The notes beneath the pieces are model-generated. The model did not search any database. It was not told where the DNA came from and worked only from the letters and a program-made list of their open reading frames with translations. A program made the position numbers and the translations under genes. A DNA stretch of 64,000 nucleotides from Kitasatospora acidiphila (GTDB lineage Bacteria; Actinomycetota; Actinomycetes; Streptomycetales; Streptomycetaceae): NCBI RefSeq assembly GCF_006636205.1, contig NZ_VIGB01000003.1, positions 1,612,001-1,676,000 on the forward strand, given 5' to 3'. This document shows, one piece after another, positions 25,070-33,500 of this stretch (the first letter of the stretch is position 1; every line of letters begins with the position of its first letter).

Positions 25070-27816
25070 CGATCAGATCCTTCCGCTGGTGCGGGTTGTG
25101 CTGGTTGAGGGGTGGCCGGCAGCGCCGGCGGGATCGGTGACGAGGCCAGGGCCCGTCGCGGTTCCGGGGCGGGCGCCGGCACGGTCCGCACGACCGGGGC
25201 CGGCGGCCGCGGGGCCGGGCGTTGCGGTCCGGCCGGGGCCGGGCGTTCGGGTGCGGCCGGGGCCGGACGTTCGGGTGCGGTCGGGGCCGGACGTTCGGGT
25301 GCGGCCGGGGCCGGACGTTCGGGTGCGGTCGGGGCCGGACGTTCGGGTGCGGCGCGGCCTCGGCTGAAGCCGCGTTGGAAGGAGCTGAAGGCGGCGCGGG
25401 CTTCTTCCGGCGAGCGGGCGGGAGCGGGGGCGGGGGCGGGCTGCGGGCGCTCGTCCCGTTCGCCCTTCAACTGCGGTGCCAGGTTGGCCTGCTTGACCCG
25501 GCGGGGCAGCAGCCCGCCGGCGGGGCGGCCGCCGGAGGACCCGTCAGCGGTCGAGGCGCTCGTGGTCGACTGGGCATCCGTGACCGGGGTGTCGACCGTG
25601 ACGTCAGCCGTGACCGGGGTGTCGACCGTGACCGGAGCGTCGCCCGGCGTCGCCTCGGATGGCGTGTCGGCCCGGCGGTGCCGCCCGGTACCACCGGGTG
25701 CGGGCACCAGCACCGGGCCGCCGGCCGCCCGGCGCCGCGGCAGCCCGCCCGGCGTGCGGGCCGGCTCGCTGCCGGCCGGCTGCGGCCCGGTGACCGGTCG
25801 GCCGTGGCCGCGCGTCCGGCCCCGGCGCGAAGGACCGCTCGCACCGCCGGCCACCGCCACCAGCTCGCGGTCCTTGTGCGGCTCGGCGCCGGGCGCGGCG
25901 GCCCGCGGGGTCGGCACCTGGCCGGGCACATCGGCCAGCAGCTCACGCGGGATCAGCACCACGGCGGTGGTGCCGCCGTAGGGCGAGGCGCGCAGGCTGA
26001 CCCGGATGCCGTGCCGCCGGGCCAGCCGGCTGACCACGAACAGGCCGAGCCGGTCGGTGTCGGCCAGGTTGAACGGCTGCTCGACCTCCAGGCGCTGGTT
26101 GATCTCGGCGAGCGCCTGCTCGCTCAGGCCCAGGCCGCGGTCGTCGATCTCCAGCGCGAAGCCGTGCGCGACCACCTCGCCCTGCACCGTGACCTGGGTC
26201 TGCGGCGGCGAGAACACCGCGGCGTTCTCCACCAGTTCGGCGACCAGGTGGGTGACGTCGGCGACCGCGCTGCCGACCAGCCCGGTGCCGGGGAACGGGC
26301 GGACGATCACCCTGGCGTAGTCCTCGACCTCGCCGACGGCGGCCCGCACCACGTCGACCATCCGCACCGGCTTGCGCCAGGCCCGGCCGGGCGAACCGCC
26401 GGAGAGGATGATCAGACCCTCGGCGTGCCGCCGCATGCGGGTGGTCAGGTGGTCGAGCTTGAACAGGTCCTCGAGGTCGCCCGGGTCCTCGGTGCGCCGC
26501 TCCATGGTGTCCAGCAGGGTCAGCTGGCGGTGCAGCAGCACCTGGCTGCGCCGGGCGAGGTTGACGAAGACGGCGGAGACACCGCGGCGCAGCTCGGCCT
26601 GTTCGACGGCAGCCTGGACGGCGGCCCGCCGCACCGCGTTGATGGCCCGGCCGACCTGCCCGATCTCGGCCGGCCCGAACGCCAGCTCGGGTGCTTCGGC
26701 GGCGATGTCGACCGCCTCGCCGTCCCGCAGCCGCCGCATCACCGCGGGCAGGCGGACGTCGGCCAGCTCGTCCGCGGAGTTGCGCAGGCCGATCAGCTCG
26801 CGGACCAGGCCGCGGCCGATCCGCAGCGAGATCAGCAGGGTGATCACGATGGCCAGCAGCCCGGCGATGCCGGCGATGACGCCCCGCCAGAGCACGCCCA
26901 TGGCATAGGCGCGGGCCTGTTCGCCGAGGGCGGCGGCCAGCTTGGTGTTCTCGTTGTAGAGGTCGGAGAGCAGCGGGGTCACGGCCCCGCTCCAGCGGGT
27001 CTCGCTGATGAAGTGCGCGGCCTCGCTCGGGGAGGCGCTCTGGAACTCGCGCTCGGCCAGGTTGAGGTTCATCCAGTTGTCGCCGCTGTTCAGGCTCTGG
27101 TAGTAGCCCAGGTCGGGCTGGTCCAGCTCGTTGATGTAGATCTCGTAGAGGGCCTGCTGGTCGTGCATCGGGTCGATGACGGCCTGGTAGTCCAGCGCAC
27201 CGGGGGTGTCGGTGTTGAGCAGGCCCTCCATGGCCGCGTCCTCTTGGGAGAGCATCTCGCGGGCCCGGCTGAGTTCGACCAGCACCATTCCCTGGCGGGG
27301 CAGTTGGCCGGTCTGCCGGCTGAGGAAGGCGGTGCGGAACTCGAAGGCGGGTTTGAGCAGGTCGGAGTAGCTGCTGATCGCGTACTCCCAGGAGAAGCTG
27401 TCCTGTCCGACCTGACCGCGCAGGCCGGGCAGGTTGCCGAGGGACTTGAGGAAGTCCTGCAGCCGGGTCCGCTCGGTCTTGCCCAGTTGGCTGCCGGACG
27501 ACCCGTTGAAGGTCCGCTGCAACGCGGCCACGTCCTGGTCGGTGGTCTGCTGGGCCTTCAGGTAGTCGTCCTGCACTCCGGAGGCGGCGGGCCGGGCCAG
27601 CCGGAGCACCGCGGCCCGGCGCTCCAGCTGCAGGTCGCGGGCGACCGCGTCGACCGGGGCGCCGAAGGTGCGGTAGCTGGAGGCCACGTTCAACTGCTGC
27701 CAGAAGTCGCTGGTGGTGACCAGGGTGGCGTAGGCCCACAGGCCGACCAGGGCCACGATGGGCACCAGGAGCAGCGCGATGATCTTCGCGCGGATCGAGC
27801 TGCTGCGCAGACGCAT
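25066..27816 (-). CDS. cvnA: CvnA-like membrane sensor with histidine-kinase-type ATPase domain
   Basis: 916 residues. TM1 spans about 9-33 and is followed by a large extracellular nitrate-sensor-like (NIT) domain to about 300. TM2 is near 305-328, then a HAMP segment (RIGRGLVRELIGLRNSADEL). The HATPase has N-box LVAELVENAAVFSPP near 525 and G1 IDDRGLGL. The usual phospho-acceptor His region is degenerate (LFKLDHLTTRMRRHAEGLI), as in other CvnA proteins. The last 300 residues are Pro/Ala-rich, with an eight-residue repeat (TAPERPAP) encoded at 25212-25355. First gene of the cvn operon; the signal is unknown. Confidence 0.93.
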   Translation of the reverse strand: MRLRSSSIRAKIIALLLVPIVALVGLWAYATLVTTSDFWQQLNVASSYRTFGAPVDAVARDLQLERRAAVLRLARPAASGVQDDYLKAQQTTDQDVAALQRTFNGSSGSQLGKTERTRLQDFLKSLGNLPGLRGQVGQDSFSWEYAISSYSDLLKPAFEFRTAFLSRQTGQLPRQGMVLVELSRAREMLSQEDAAMEGLLNTDTPGALDYQAVIDPMHDQQALYEIYINELDQPDLGYYQSLNSGDNWMNLNLAEREFQSASPSEAAHFISETRWSGAVTPLLSDLYNENTKLAAALGEQARAYAMGVLWRGVIAGIAGLLAIVITLLISLRIGRGLVRELIGLRNSADELADVRLPAVMRRLRDGEAVDIAAEAPELAFGPAEIGQVGRAINAVRRAAVQAAVEQAELRRGVSAVFVNLARRSQVLLHRQLTLLDTMERRTEDPGDLEDLFKLDHLTTRMRRHAEGLIILSGGSPGRAWRKPVRMVDVVRAAVGEVEDYARVIVRPFPGTGLVGSAVADVTHLVAELVENAAVFSPPQTQVTVQGEVVAHGFALEIDDRGLGLSEQALAEINQRLEVEQPFNLADTDRLGLFVVSRLARRHGIRVSLRASPYGGTTAVVLIPRELLADVPGQVPTPRAAAPGAEPHKDRELVAVAGGASGPSRRGRTRGHGRPVTGPQPAGSEPARTPGGLPRRRAAGGPVLVPAPGGTGRHRRADTPSEATPGDAPVTVDTPVTADVTVDTPVTDAQSTTSASTADGSSGGRPAGGLLPRRVKQANLAPQLKGERDERPQPAPAPAPARSPEEARAAFSSFQRGFSRGRAAPERPAPTAPERPAPAAPERPAPTAPERPAPAAPERPAPAGPQRPAPRPPAPVVRTVPAPAPEPRRALASSPIPPALPATPQPAQPAPAEGSDR
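25212..25355 (-). repeat. Six 24-bp tandem repeats in cvnA
   Basis: Six units of 24 bp (plus-strand core GGGCCGGACGTTCGGGTGC) starting at 25212. They encode the octapeptide ERPAP(T/A)AP in the CvnA tail. The first unit is divergent, the middle four alternate between two types, and the length keeps the frame. Likely variable in number between strains. Confidence 0.9.
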
Positions 27817-28127
27817 GGAGTCCTCGGTCAGGTGTGCCCGCAACCGACCGGGCCGGGGCGCCGGGTCGATGGATCTGCGCGAGCTTACTACTGGATTGTG
27901 TGACGTTCGACGCGTCTGGTGGATCGTTTTTGAACATTTGTGGGCATGCGCATGACCGTTGGCACACTCGGGTATCAATCGTGCCCGTTCCATGGGGAAT
28001 TCAGACTTCTCTGGGCAGCGCCCCGGCGATCCGCTACGGTCGCTTCCGGGGCCGCGGGCAAGGTCGCGATGGATCGGCGGGCGAACCACGGATCGTGCAC
28101 GGCCTGCCGGGCGGGAGGCCGGACACC
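27817..28127. other. Divergent promoter region, cvn operon / acyl-CoA ligase
   Basis: 311 nt between the diverging cvnA and ligase starts. The middle (27885-27985) is clearly lower in G+C than its flanks, as expected for promoters, with a TAGTAA-like -10 candidate for cvn near 27885-27895. No strong dyad is visible, and short open frames crossing the region are without codon bias. Confidence 0.5.
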
Positions 28128-29951
28128 GTGCGCGAGCAGAACACCCCGCCCCTGGCCGAGCCCGCATCGGGCGGCCTCGCGGACTCGGTCTACGACACCG
28201 CCGAACTCACTCCCCAGCTGGTCCAGTTGGCCCGCCGCACGGACGGCGGCGACCGCTGGCGGCCGGTCACCGCGGCCCGGTTCCGCAGCGAGGTGCTGGG
28301 ACTGGCCAAGGGCCTGCTGGCGCGCGGCGTGCGGTTCGGCGACCGGGTCGCGCTGATGTCCAGGACCAGGTACGAGTGGACCCTCTTCGACTACGCACTC
28401 TGGTCGATCGGCGCCATCCCGGTTCCGATCTATCCCACCGCGGCCGCCGAGCAGGTGCGCTGGATCCTCGCCGAGACCGGGGCGGTGGCCTGCGTGGTGG
28501 AGGACGAGGACCACGCGATGACGATCGGCGCGGTCTGCGACGCGCTGCCCGAGCTGACCGGGATCTGGCAGCTGGACCACGGCTGCGTGCGGTCCCTGAC
28601 CGAGGACGGCGCCGGCATCCCGGAGAGCCTGGTGCACCGCCAGCGCCTGGCCGTCACCCCCGAGACCATCGCCACCGTCATCTACACCTCCGGCACCACC
28701 GGTCGCCCCAAGGGCTGCCTGCTCAGCCACGGCAACTTCGCCGCCCAGGCCGACAATGTGCTGGCCGGCTGGAAGAGCGTGCTGTTCGAGGCCGACGGGC
28801 AGCCCGCCACGCTGCTCTTCCTGCCCCTGGCGCACGTGTACGGACGGATGCTGCAGGTGGCCGCGCTGCGCGGCGGGATCCGGCTCGCCCACCTGGCCGA
28901 GCTGCGCGCCGAGGCGCTGCTCCCCGCCCTCGCGTCCTACCGGCCCACCGTGCTGTTCGCCGTCCCCTATGTGTTCGAACGACTCTACGACGCCACCCGG
29001 ATCGCCGCCGAACAGGCCGGTCGGGGCGAGCTGTTCGAGCAGGCCATGGCGGTCGCGGTCGACTGGGCCACCGGCAACGAGCGCCGCGCGCTGGGTCACG
29101 GCTCCGGCCCCGGCGCGACGGTGCGGATGCGTCACCTGGCGTACGACCGGCTGGTCTACCAGCGGATCCGGGCGCTGTTCGGCGGCCGGGTGCGGCATGT
29201 GATGTGCGGTGGCTCCGCGCTCAGCCGCGAGCTCGGCCTGTTCTTCGCCGGTGCCGGGATGACCGTCTACGAGGGCTACGGACTGACCGAGACCACCGCG
29301 GCGATCATCGCCAACCCTGCCGACAGCCCCAAGTTCGGCACCGTCGGCCGACCCATCCCCGGCGCCGAGGTGGCGATCGCGGACGACGGCGAGGTCTGGG
29401 TGCGCGGCGGCGGCGTCTTCGCCGGCTACCTCAACCATCCGCGCTGCACCACCGAGGCACTGCACGACGGCTGGCTGGCCACCGGTGACCTCGGCCGGCT
29501 GGACGAGGACGGCTATCTGACCATCGTCGGGCGCAAGAAGGAGGTGATCGTCACCAGTAGCGGCAAGAACCTGGCACCGGCCGCACTGGAGGAGCGGGTG
29601 CGGGCCCATCCGCTGGTCTCCCACTGCCTGGTGGTCGGTGACAACCGGCCCTACATCGCGGCGCTGATCACGCTGGACCCGCGGGCGCTGTCGCACTGGC
29701 AGCAGATGCACCGCCGGGCGGCGATGGACGAGTGGGCGATGCTCACCGACGAGGAGTTGCACCTGGAGATCCAGCGGGCGGTGGCGGCCGCCAACACCTC
29801 GGTCTCCCGGGCCGAGTCGATCCGGGCGTTCCGGCTGCTGCCGGGCGACTTCACGGTGGAGCACGGGCTGCTCACCCCCTCGCTGAAGCTGCGCCGCAAG
29901 GCCATCGCGGAACACTTCGCGGCCGACATCGAGGCGCTCTACACGCCGTGA
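28128..29951 (+). CDS. Long-chain fatty acid-CoA ligase (FadD-like, AMP-forming)
   Basis: 607 residues. ANL-superfamily motifs: YTSGTTGRPKGCLLSHGN (P-loop), YEGYGLTETTAAI (A5), WLATGDLGRLDEDGYL (A7) and GRKKEVIVTSSGKNLAP (A8). A long mid-region and a C-terminus ending SLKLRRKAIAEHF are typical of membrane-associated long-chain acyl-CoA synthetases of the FadD15 kind. The GTG at 28128 follows a GGGAGG site; the frame stays open to 27834 but the upstream part is not family-like. It converts free fatty acids to acyl-CoA for lipid use. It stands alone, ended by the hairpin at 29991. Confidence 0.92.
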   Translation: MREQNTPPLAEPASGGLADSVYDTAELTPQLVQLARRTDGGDRWRPVTAARFRSEVLGLAKGLLARGVRFGDRVALMSRTRYEWTLFDYALWSIGAIPVPIYPTAAAEQVRWILAETGAVACVVEDEDHAMTIGAVCDALPELTGIWQLDHGCVRSLTEDGAGIPESLVHRQRLAVTPETIATVIYTSGTTGRPKGCLLSHGNFAAQADNVLAGWKSVLFEADGQPATLLFLPLAHVYGRMLQVAALRGGIRLAHLAELRAEALLPALASYRPTVLFAVPYVFERLYDATRIAAEQAGRGELFEQAMAVAVDWATGNERRALGHGSGPGATVRMRHLAYDRLVYQRIRALFGGRVRHVMCGGSALSRELGLFFAGAGMTVYEGYGLTETTAAIIANPADSPKFGTVGRPIPGAEVAIADDGEVWVRGGGVFAGYLNHPRCTTEALHDGWLATGDLGRLDEDGYLTIVGRKKEVIVTSSGKNLAPAALEERVRAHPLVSHCLVVGDNRPYIAALITLDPRALSHWQQMHRRAAMDEWAMLTDEELHLEIQRAVAAANTSVSRAESIRAFRLLPGDFTVEHGLLTPSLKLRRKAIAEHFAADIEALYTP

Positions 29952-29990
29952 GCCCGACAGGCGCCGGCGCGCCAGCGGCACGCCTTCGAC

Positions 29991-30013
29991 CGACCTGACG
30001 TTCCGTCAGGTCG
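29991..30013 (+). terminator. Hairpin terminator of the acyl-CoA ligase gene
   Basis: Perfect 10-bp stem CGACCTGACG-TTC-CGTCAGGTCG, 40 nt after the ligase stop. It directly abuts the remnant of the polysaccharide deacetylase gene. Confidence 0.85.
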
Positions 30014-30781
30014 ATGTCCGCCTCCGACGGCACCGGGCATGACGTGCCGCCGGCCTGGACCGCCACCACCGACGGCGGCTGGCAGCAGCTCAGCACCGCC
30101 TTCACCACCGGCGCGCACACCACGTCCGTCCACCTCTACCTGCACGGCTGGTACGGCCAGGGCGGCTACCGCGCGGACGACGTCCAGCTGATCGGCCCGG
30201 CCCCCGACCCGGCCGGAGCCACCTGGAACGTGCCGACCGGCGACAAGGTGGTCTTCTTCACCGTCGACGACGGCTGGTACCGCACCCCGGAGGCGGCCCG
30301 GTTCATCGCCGACCACCGGCTGCCGATCACCGCCTTCCCGCTGCCGATGCCCTCGGAGCTCCAGCCGGACTACTTCCGGCAGGTCACGGCGGTGCCCGGC
30401 TCCTCGATCCAGGACCACACCGTTTCGCACCGCGACCTCACCACGCTCTCCCCGCCGAGCAGCAGGCCGAGATCTGCAGCGCCCGCGACATCGACCAGCG
30501 GATCTACGGTGAGGCGCCGACCGTCTTCCGGCCGCCCTACTTCGACTACGACGCGGACACCCTGCAGGCGGCGGCCAACTGCGGGATGCGCACCGTGCTC
30601 ACCGCCACTGCCGACTTCACCCTGGGCGCCTCGAACGTCTACCACGGCGGCCCGCTGCAGCCGGGTGACGTGGTGCTGATGCACCTCACCGACACCCTGG
30701 CGAGCGACCTGCGGCGGGCCCTGGCCGCGGCCCAGCCCGGCCGGCCTGCGGCCCGCCGGGCTGGCGGACTACCTGCGCTGA
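30014..30781 (+). pseudogene. Polysaccharide deacetylase (NodB domain) with N-terminal carbohydrate-binding-like part, broken
   Basis: The first ~75 residues are a jelly-roll fragment (STAFTTGAHTTSVHLYLHGW), like carbohydrate-binding modules. The NodB deacetylase follows: FFTVDDGW (metal Asp pair), QDHTVSHRDL (HxxxH) and FRPPYFDYDADT. The reading frame is lost at the C-run 30450-30453 (one base short), continues in the next frame, and needs one base fewer near 30736-30739 to end as AGLRPAGLADYLR at 30781. The 5' end also lacks any signal peptide and starts flush with the upstream terminator. So it is truncated and twice shifted; the shifts could be sequence errors, the 5' loss less easily. 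Confidence 0.75.
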
Positions 30782-30815
30782 TCCTCAAGGCAGCCTTAAC
30801 TCCTCGCACGCCCCC

Positions 30816-30844
30816 TTGACCTGACGGATGGTCTAGTCCATTTT
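30816..30844 (+). promoter_or_regulatory. Chitinase promoter with DasR-like (dre) dyad
   Basis: A TTGACC -35-like element at 30816-30821 is followed by the dyad TGGTCTAGTCCA (30829-30840) in the spacer. It differs at one position from the dre core TGGTCTAGACCA bound by the N-acetylglucosamine-responsive repressor DasR in Streptomyces chitinase promoters. DasR control is inferred. About 130 nt of leader lie before the start codon. Confidence 0.65.
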
Positions 30845-30971
30845 GTTCAGCACGCGGCCCGCTCCACCGGGTTCGCAACTCCGGGCAACCCGCATGTCAC
30901 CCGTCCCGCGCGCCCCCGCCCGTGCGCGGAACGCCCCCCACACCTTCCCCCACTGGAGAGGTTCCCCGCTC

Positions 30972-32255
30972 ATGGAACGCGCCCAGAAGTCCCCCACCAC
31001 CGAGCATCCGCCACCCGGCCGGCACCGGCGGCGGCGCACCACCGCGCTGACCGCCGTGGCCGCGCTCGGCCTGGCCGCCGGCACGCTCGCCGCCTTCAGC
31101 GGCGGGCAGTCCGCCCAGGCGGCCGCCAACACCGCGGCCGGCGCCGCGCTGAGCAGCAACTGGTACGCCTCCGCGCCGTATCTGATGCCGGAGGACAACT
31201 CCCCACCGGACGCCGGCGCGGTGATGGACGCCACCGGCCAGAAGGCCTTCCAGCTGGCGTTCATCCTGGACGGCGGCGGCTGCTCGCCGGCCTGGGGCGG
31301 CACCTCGTCGATCGACACCGACACCACCATGCCCGCGGTGATCTCGCAGATCCGGGCCAAGGGCGGGGACGTCTCGGTCTCCTTCGGCGGCTACGGCGGC
31401 ACCAAGCTCGGCCAGACCTGCGGCACTCCGGAGGCCACCGCCGCCGGCTATCAGAAGGTGATCACCAAGTACGGCCTGCACGCGATCGACTTCGATCTGG
31501 AGGAGCCGGAGTACGAGAACAGCGCGGCCATCCACAACGAGATCGGTGCCGCCAAGATCCTGCAGGCGAACAACCCCGGCCTGTACGTCTCGATCACCAC
31601 GGCGGGCACCACCGCGGGCACCGGCTGGTTCGGGCAGCAGATGCTCAACGAGGCCAAGTCCCAGGGTTTCACGCCCGACAACTACTCGATCATGCCGTTC
31701 GACGGCGGGTTCAACGGCGCGGCCGGGCAGACCGCCGCGCTCACCCGGTTCAACTCCATCCTGCAGACCACCTTCGGCTGGGACGCGGCCACCGCCTACG
31801 CCCACGAGGGCGTCTCGATGATGAACGGGCGCACCGACGCGGCGGAGTACTTCACCCAGGTGGACTTCCAGACCGTGCTGGACTACGCCACCTCGCACGG
31901 GATGGCGCGCTACACCTTCTGGTCGGTCAACCGGGACCGCCAGTGCACCCCGGTGGTCGACCCGGGCCTGTCCGGCTCCTGTTCGAGCGTGCCGCAGAAC
32001 GCCTGGGACTTCACCAGGTACACGGTGAAGTTCGCGGGCGCCACCCCGGTGACCACGCCGCCGACCACCGCACCGCCGACCACCGCGAGCCCGGGCGTGT
32101 GCACCGTGCCGCCGTGGAACTCCGGCACCGCCTACACGGCGGGCGCCAAGGTCTCGTACAACGGCCACGACTACACCGCCAAGTGGTGGACGCAGAACGA
32201 GGTGCCGAGCGCCAGCGGGCCGTACGGCCCCTGGACCGACGACGGGCTCTGCTGA
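30972..32255 (+). CDS. Secreted GH18 chitinase with C-terminal CBM5/12
   Basis: 427 residues. A signal peptide (RRRRTTALTAVAALGLAAGT, cleavage near SAQAAA) leads to a GH18 barrel. The substrate-assisted catalytic motif is D173-x-D175-x-E177 (IDFDLEE), preceded by the SFGGYGG strand. A Thr/Pro linker (TTPPTTAPPTT) joins a chitin-binding domain with WNSGTAYTAGAKVSYNGHDYT and a closing WT-DDGLC. It hydrolyses extracellular chitin. The ATG at 30972 is the one that opens the signal peptide. A DasR-like site lies upstream, and paired hairpins follow the stop. Confidence 0.93.
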   Translation: MERAQKSPTTEHPPPGRHRRRRTTALTAVAALGLAAGTLAAFSGGQSAQAAANTAAGAALSSNWYASAPYLMPEDNSPPDAGAVMDATGQKAFQLAFILDGGGCSPAWGGTSSIDTDTTMPAVISQIRAKGGDVSVSFGGYGGTKLGQTCGTPEATAAGYQKVITKYGLHAIDFDLEEPEYENSAAIHNEIGAAKILQANNPGLYVSITTAGTTAGTGWFGQQMLNEAKSQGFTPDNYSIMPFDGGFNGAAGQTAALTRFNSILQTTFGWDAATAYAHEGVSMMNGRTDAAEYFTQVDFQTVLDYATSHGMARYTFWSVNRDRQCTPVVDPGLSGSCSSVPQNAWDFTRYTVKFAGATPVTTPPTTAPPTTASPGVCTVPPWNSGTAYTAGAKVSYNGHDYTAKWWTQNEVPSASGPYGPWTDDGLC

Positions 32256-32275
32256 GCCTGCGCCGGGAACGAAGG

Positions 32276-32309
32276 ACGGCCGTGCGGGTTGGGGGCCCCG
32301 CACGGCCGT
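32276..32309 (+). terminator. Chitinase terminator hairpin
   Basis: Perfect 13-bp stem (ACGGCCGTGCGGG and its complement) with an 8-nt loop, starting 21 nt after the chitinase stop. Confidence 0.85.
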
Positions 32310-32342
32310 GGTGCAGCCTGTTCCACTGGTGTTCAGTGGCAC

Positions 32343-32371
32343 TGCTTGGCTGATGAGGGGTCAGCCAAGCA
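32343..32371 (-). terminator. SGNH-1 terminator hairpin
   Basis: An 11-bp stem (TGCTTGGCTGA / TCAGCCAAGCA) with a 7-nt loop, ending at the stop codon of the first SGNH gene on the minus strand. It sits back to back with the chitinase terminator. Confidence 0.75.
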
Positions 32372-33169
32372 TCAGGCGTTGGCCGCGAACTCCGGCAGGT
32401 AGGCGTCGGCCTGGCCGGCCGCGGTCGGGTGGTAGCTCTCGGTGGTCGGGATCGTTGTGCTGTGCAGCCACTGGTCGGAGTCGCCGCAGATCTCGTGGCC
32501 GGCGTCGAAGTCGCCTCTCACGTCGGCGAAGCTGAAGCCGGCGTCGGCGGCGGCCTGGCTGATCACGCCGTCGATGACGTCGGCGGCGCCGTCGATCGCG
32601 CTGCGCGAGGTGTCGCTGATGCCGAACACGCAGCTGCCCGGGACCTGGTAGAGGTGCGGGTAGTCGAGCACCACCACATGGGCGTTCGGCGCCGCGTTGC
32701 CGATCGCCGAGAAGGTGTTCGCCAGCAGGCCCGGCAGGGTGTTCTGGGCGAACGACTCGGCGCTGTTGACGGAGCTCAGGCAGGCGCTGGTGCCGCTCAG
32801 CACGCAGGTCTTCATGGTGTTGGCGAAGCCTGCGTCGTTGCCGCCGATGGTGATGCTGACCTCGGTGGTCGAGGAGTTGAGCGCCGAGACCTGGCTGTTC
32901 AGGACGTCACTGGTGGTGGCGCCGGAACAGGCCACGTCCGTGAAGTCGGACGCGTTCTGCGAGGCCCACAGGTAGGGGTACGAGTTGTAGCTGCGGTCGC
33001 AGCTTCCGCTGCTGCCGACGTAGTTGCCGGCTCCCACCCCGGCCGAGTAGGAGTCGCCCAGCGCAACGTAGTTGACCGTCGCCGCATTGGCGGGTGAGGC
33101 GAGGAAGAGGGTGCCGGCGGCGAGGGCGCTCGCCATGACCGCACCGGTGAGAACACGCGCGGAGCGCAT
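32372..33169 (-). CDS. Secreted SGNH/GDSL hydrolase, copy 1
   Basis: 265 residues. A signal peptide (ASALAAGTLFLASPANAA) is followed by block I YVALGDSYSAG with the catalytic Ser, block III IGGNDAGF with the oxyanion Asn, and block V SYHPTAAGQ with the catalytic His. Paired Cys residues (CDRSY, CSGATT, TCVLSG, CLSS, SCVFG, EIC) fit an extracellular disulphide-rich fold like streptomycete lipase/esterase SGNH enzymes. A GGAGG site four bases upstream fixes the start. It is one of three near-identical-length paralogues in a row. Substrate, probably acyl esters, is unknown. Confidence 0.92.
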   Translation of the reverse strand: MRSARVLTGAVMASALAAGTLFLASPANAATVNYVALGDSYSAGVGAGNYVGSSGSCDRSYNSYPYLWASQNASDFTDVACSGATTSDVLNSQVSALNSSTTEVSITIGGNDAGFANTMKTCVLSGTSACLSSVNSAESFAQNTLPGLLANTFSAIGNAAPNAHVVVLDYPHLYQVPGSCVFGISDTSRSAIDGAADVIDGVISQAAADAGFSFADVRGDFDAGHEICGDSDQWLHSTTIPTTESYHPTAAGQADAYLPEFAANA

Positions 33170-33500
33170 GGGTCCTCCATTGGTAGGAGAGTGACGGGAG
33201 TTACTGGCTGGTACCAGCGGGACTGAGTAGACCAGTGGAAAGCGCCCCCGGGAAGTGCTCATGCCAAAGTCGTTATCGTGAATTCGCTTGCTAGCCCACG
33301 GAGTTGGCCGGAATGTCGAAAACCGTCCCGCCGAGGTGGCGTTCATCTGGCAATCGTCACAAAGGATTCACCGTCGACGGCCGCTAGGACCGCGTCTCCA
33401 CGGCCGAGGCGCGCGTCGAACACGGGCAGCACAACGGCCGCGCGGGCCCTCAAAACCCGCACGGTCGTTGCCGGTTGACCACTCGAGGCGGCCGGACCGG
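33170..33500 (-). promoter_or_regulatory. Upstream region of SGNH-1 and terminator of SGNH-2
   Basis: 331 nt between SGNH-1 and SGNH-2. The leader holds GTTACTGGCTGGTACCAG; the core CTGGTACCAG (33208-33217) is a perfect dyad and recurs before the other two SGNH genes. About 90 nt further (33247-33320) lies a block close to the SGNH-3 upstream region (CCCGGGAAGTGC, CATGCCAAA, GTGAATTC, CGGAGTTGGCC). A 15-position hairpin with one mismatch (33432-33470) ends SGNH-2. No gene is seen. Confidence 0.6.

Noticed and set aside
25212..25355. CRISPR-like array
   Set aside because: Units of 24 bp touch each other without spacers and keep the cvnA frame; no cas genes are near.
30216..30840. Intact deacetylase in one frame
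   Set aside because: Motif 3 (FRPPYF) and the C-terminus are in different frames from motifs 1 and 2, so no single frame gives a full protein.
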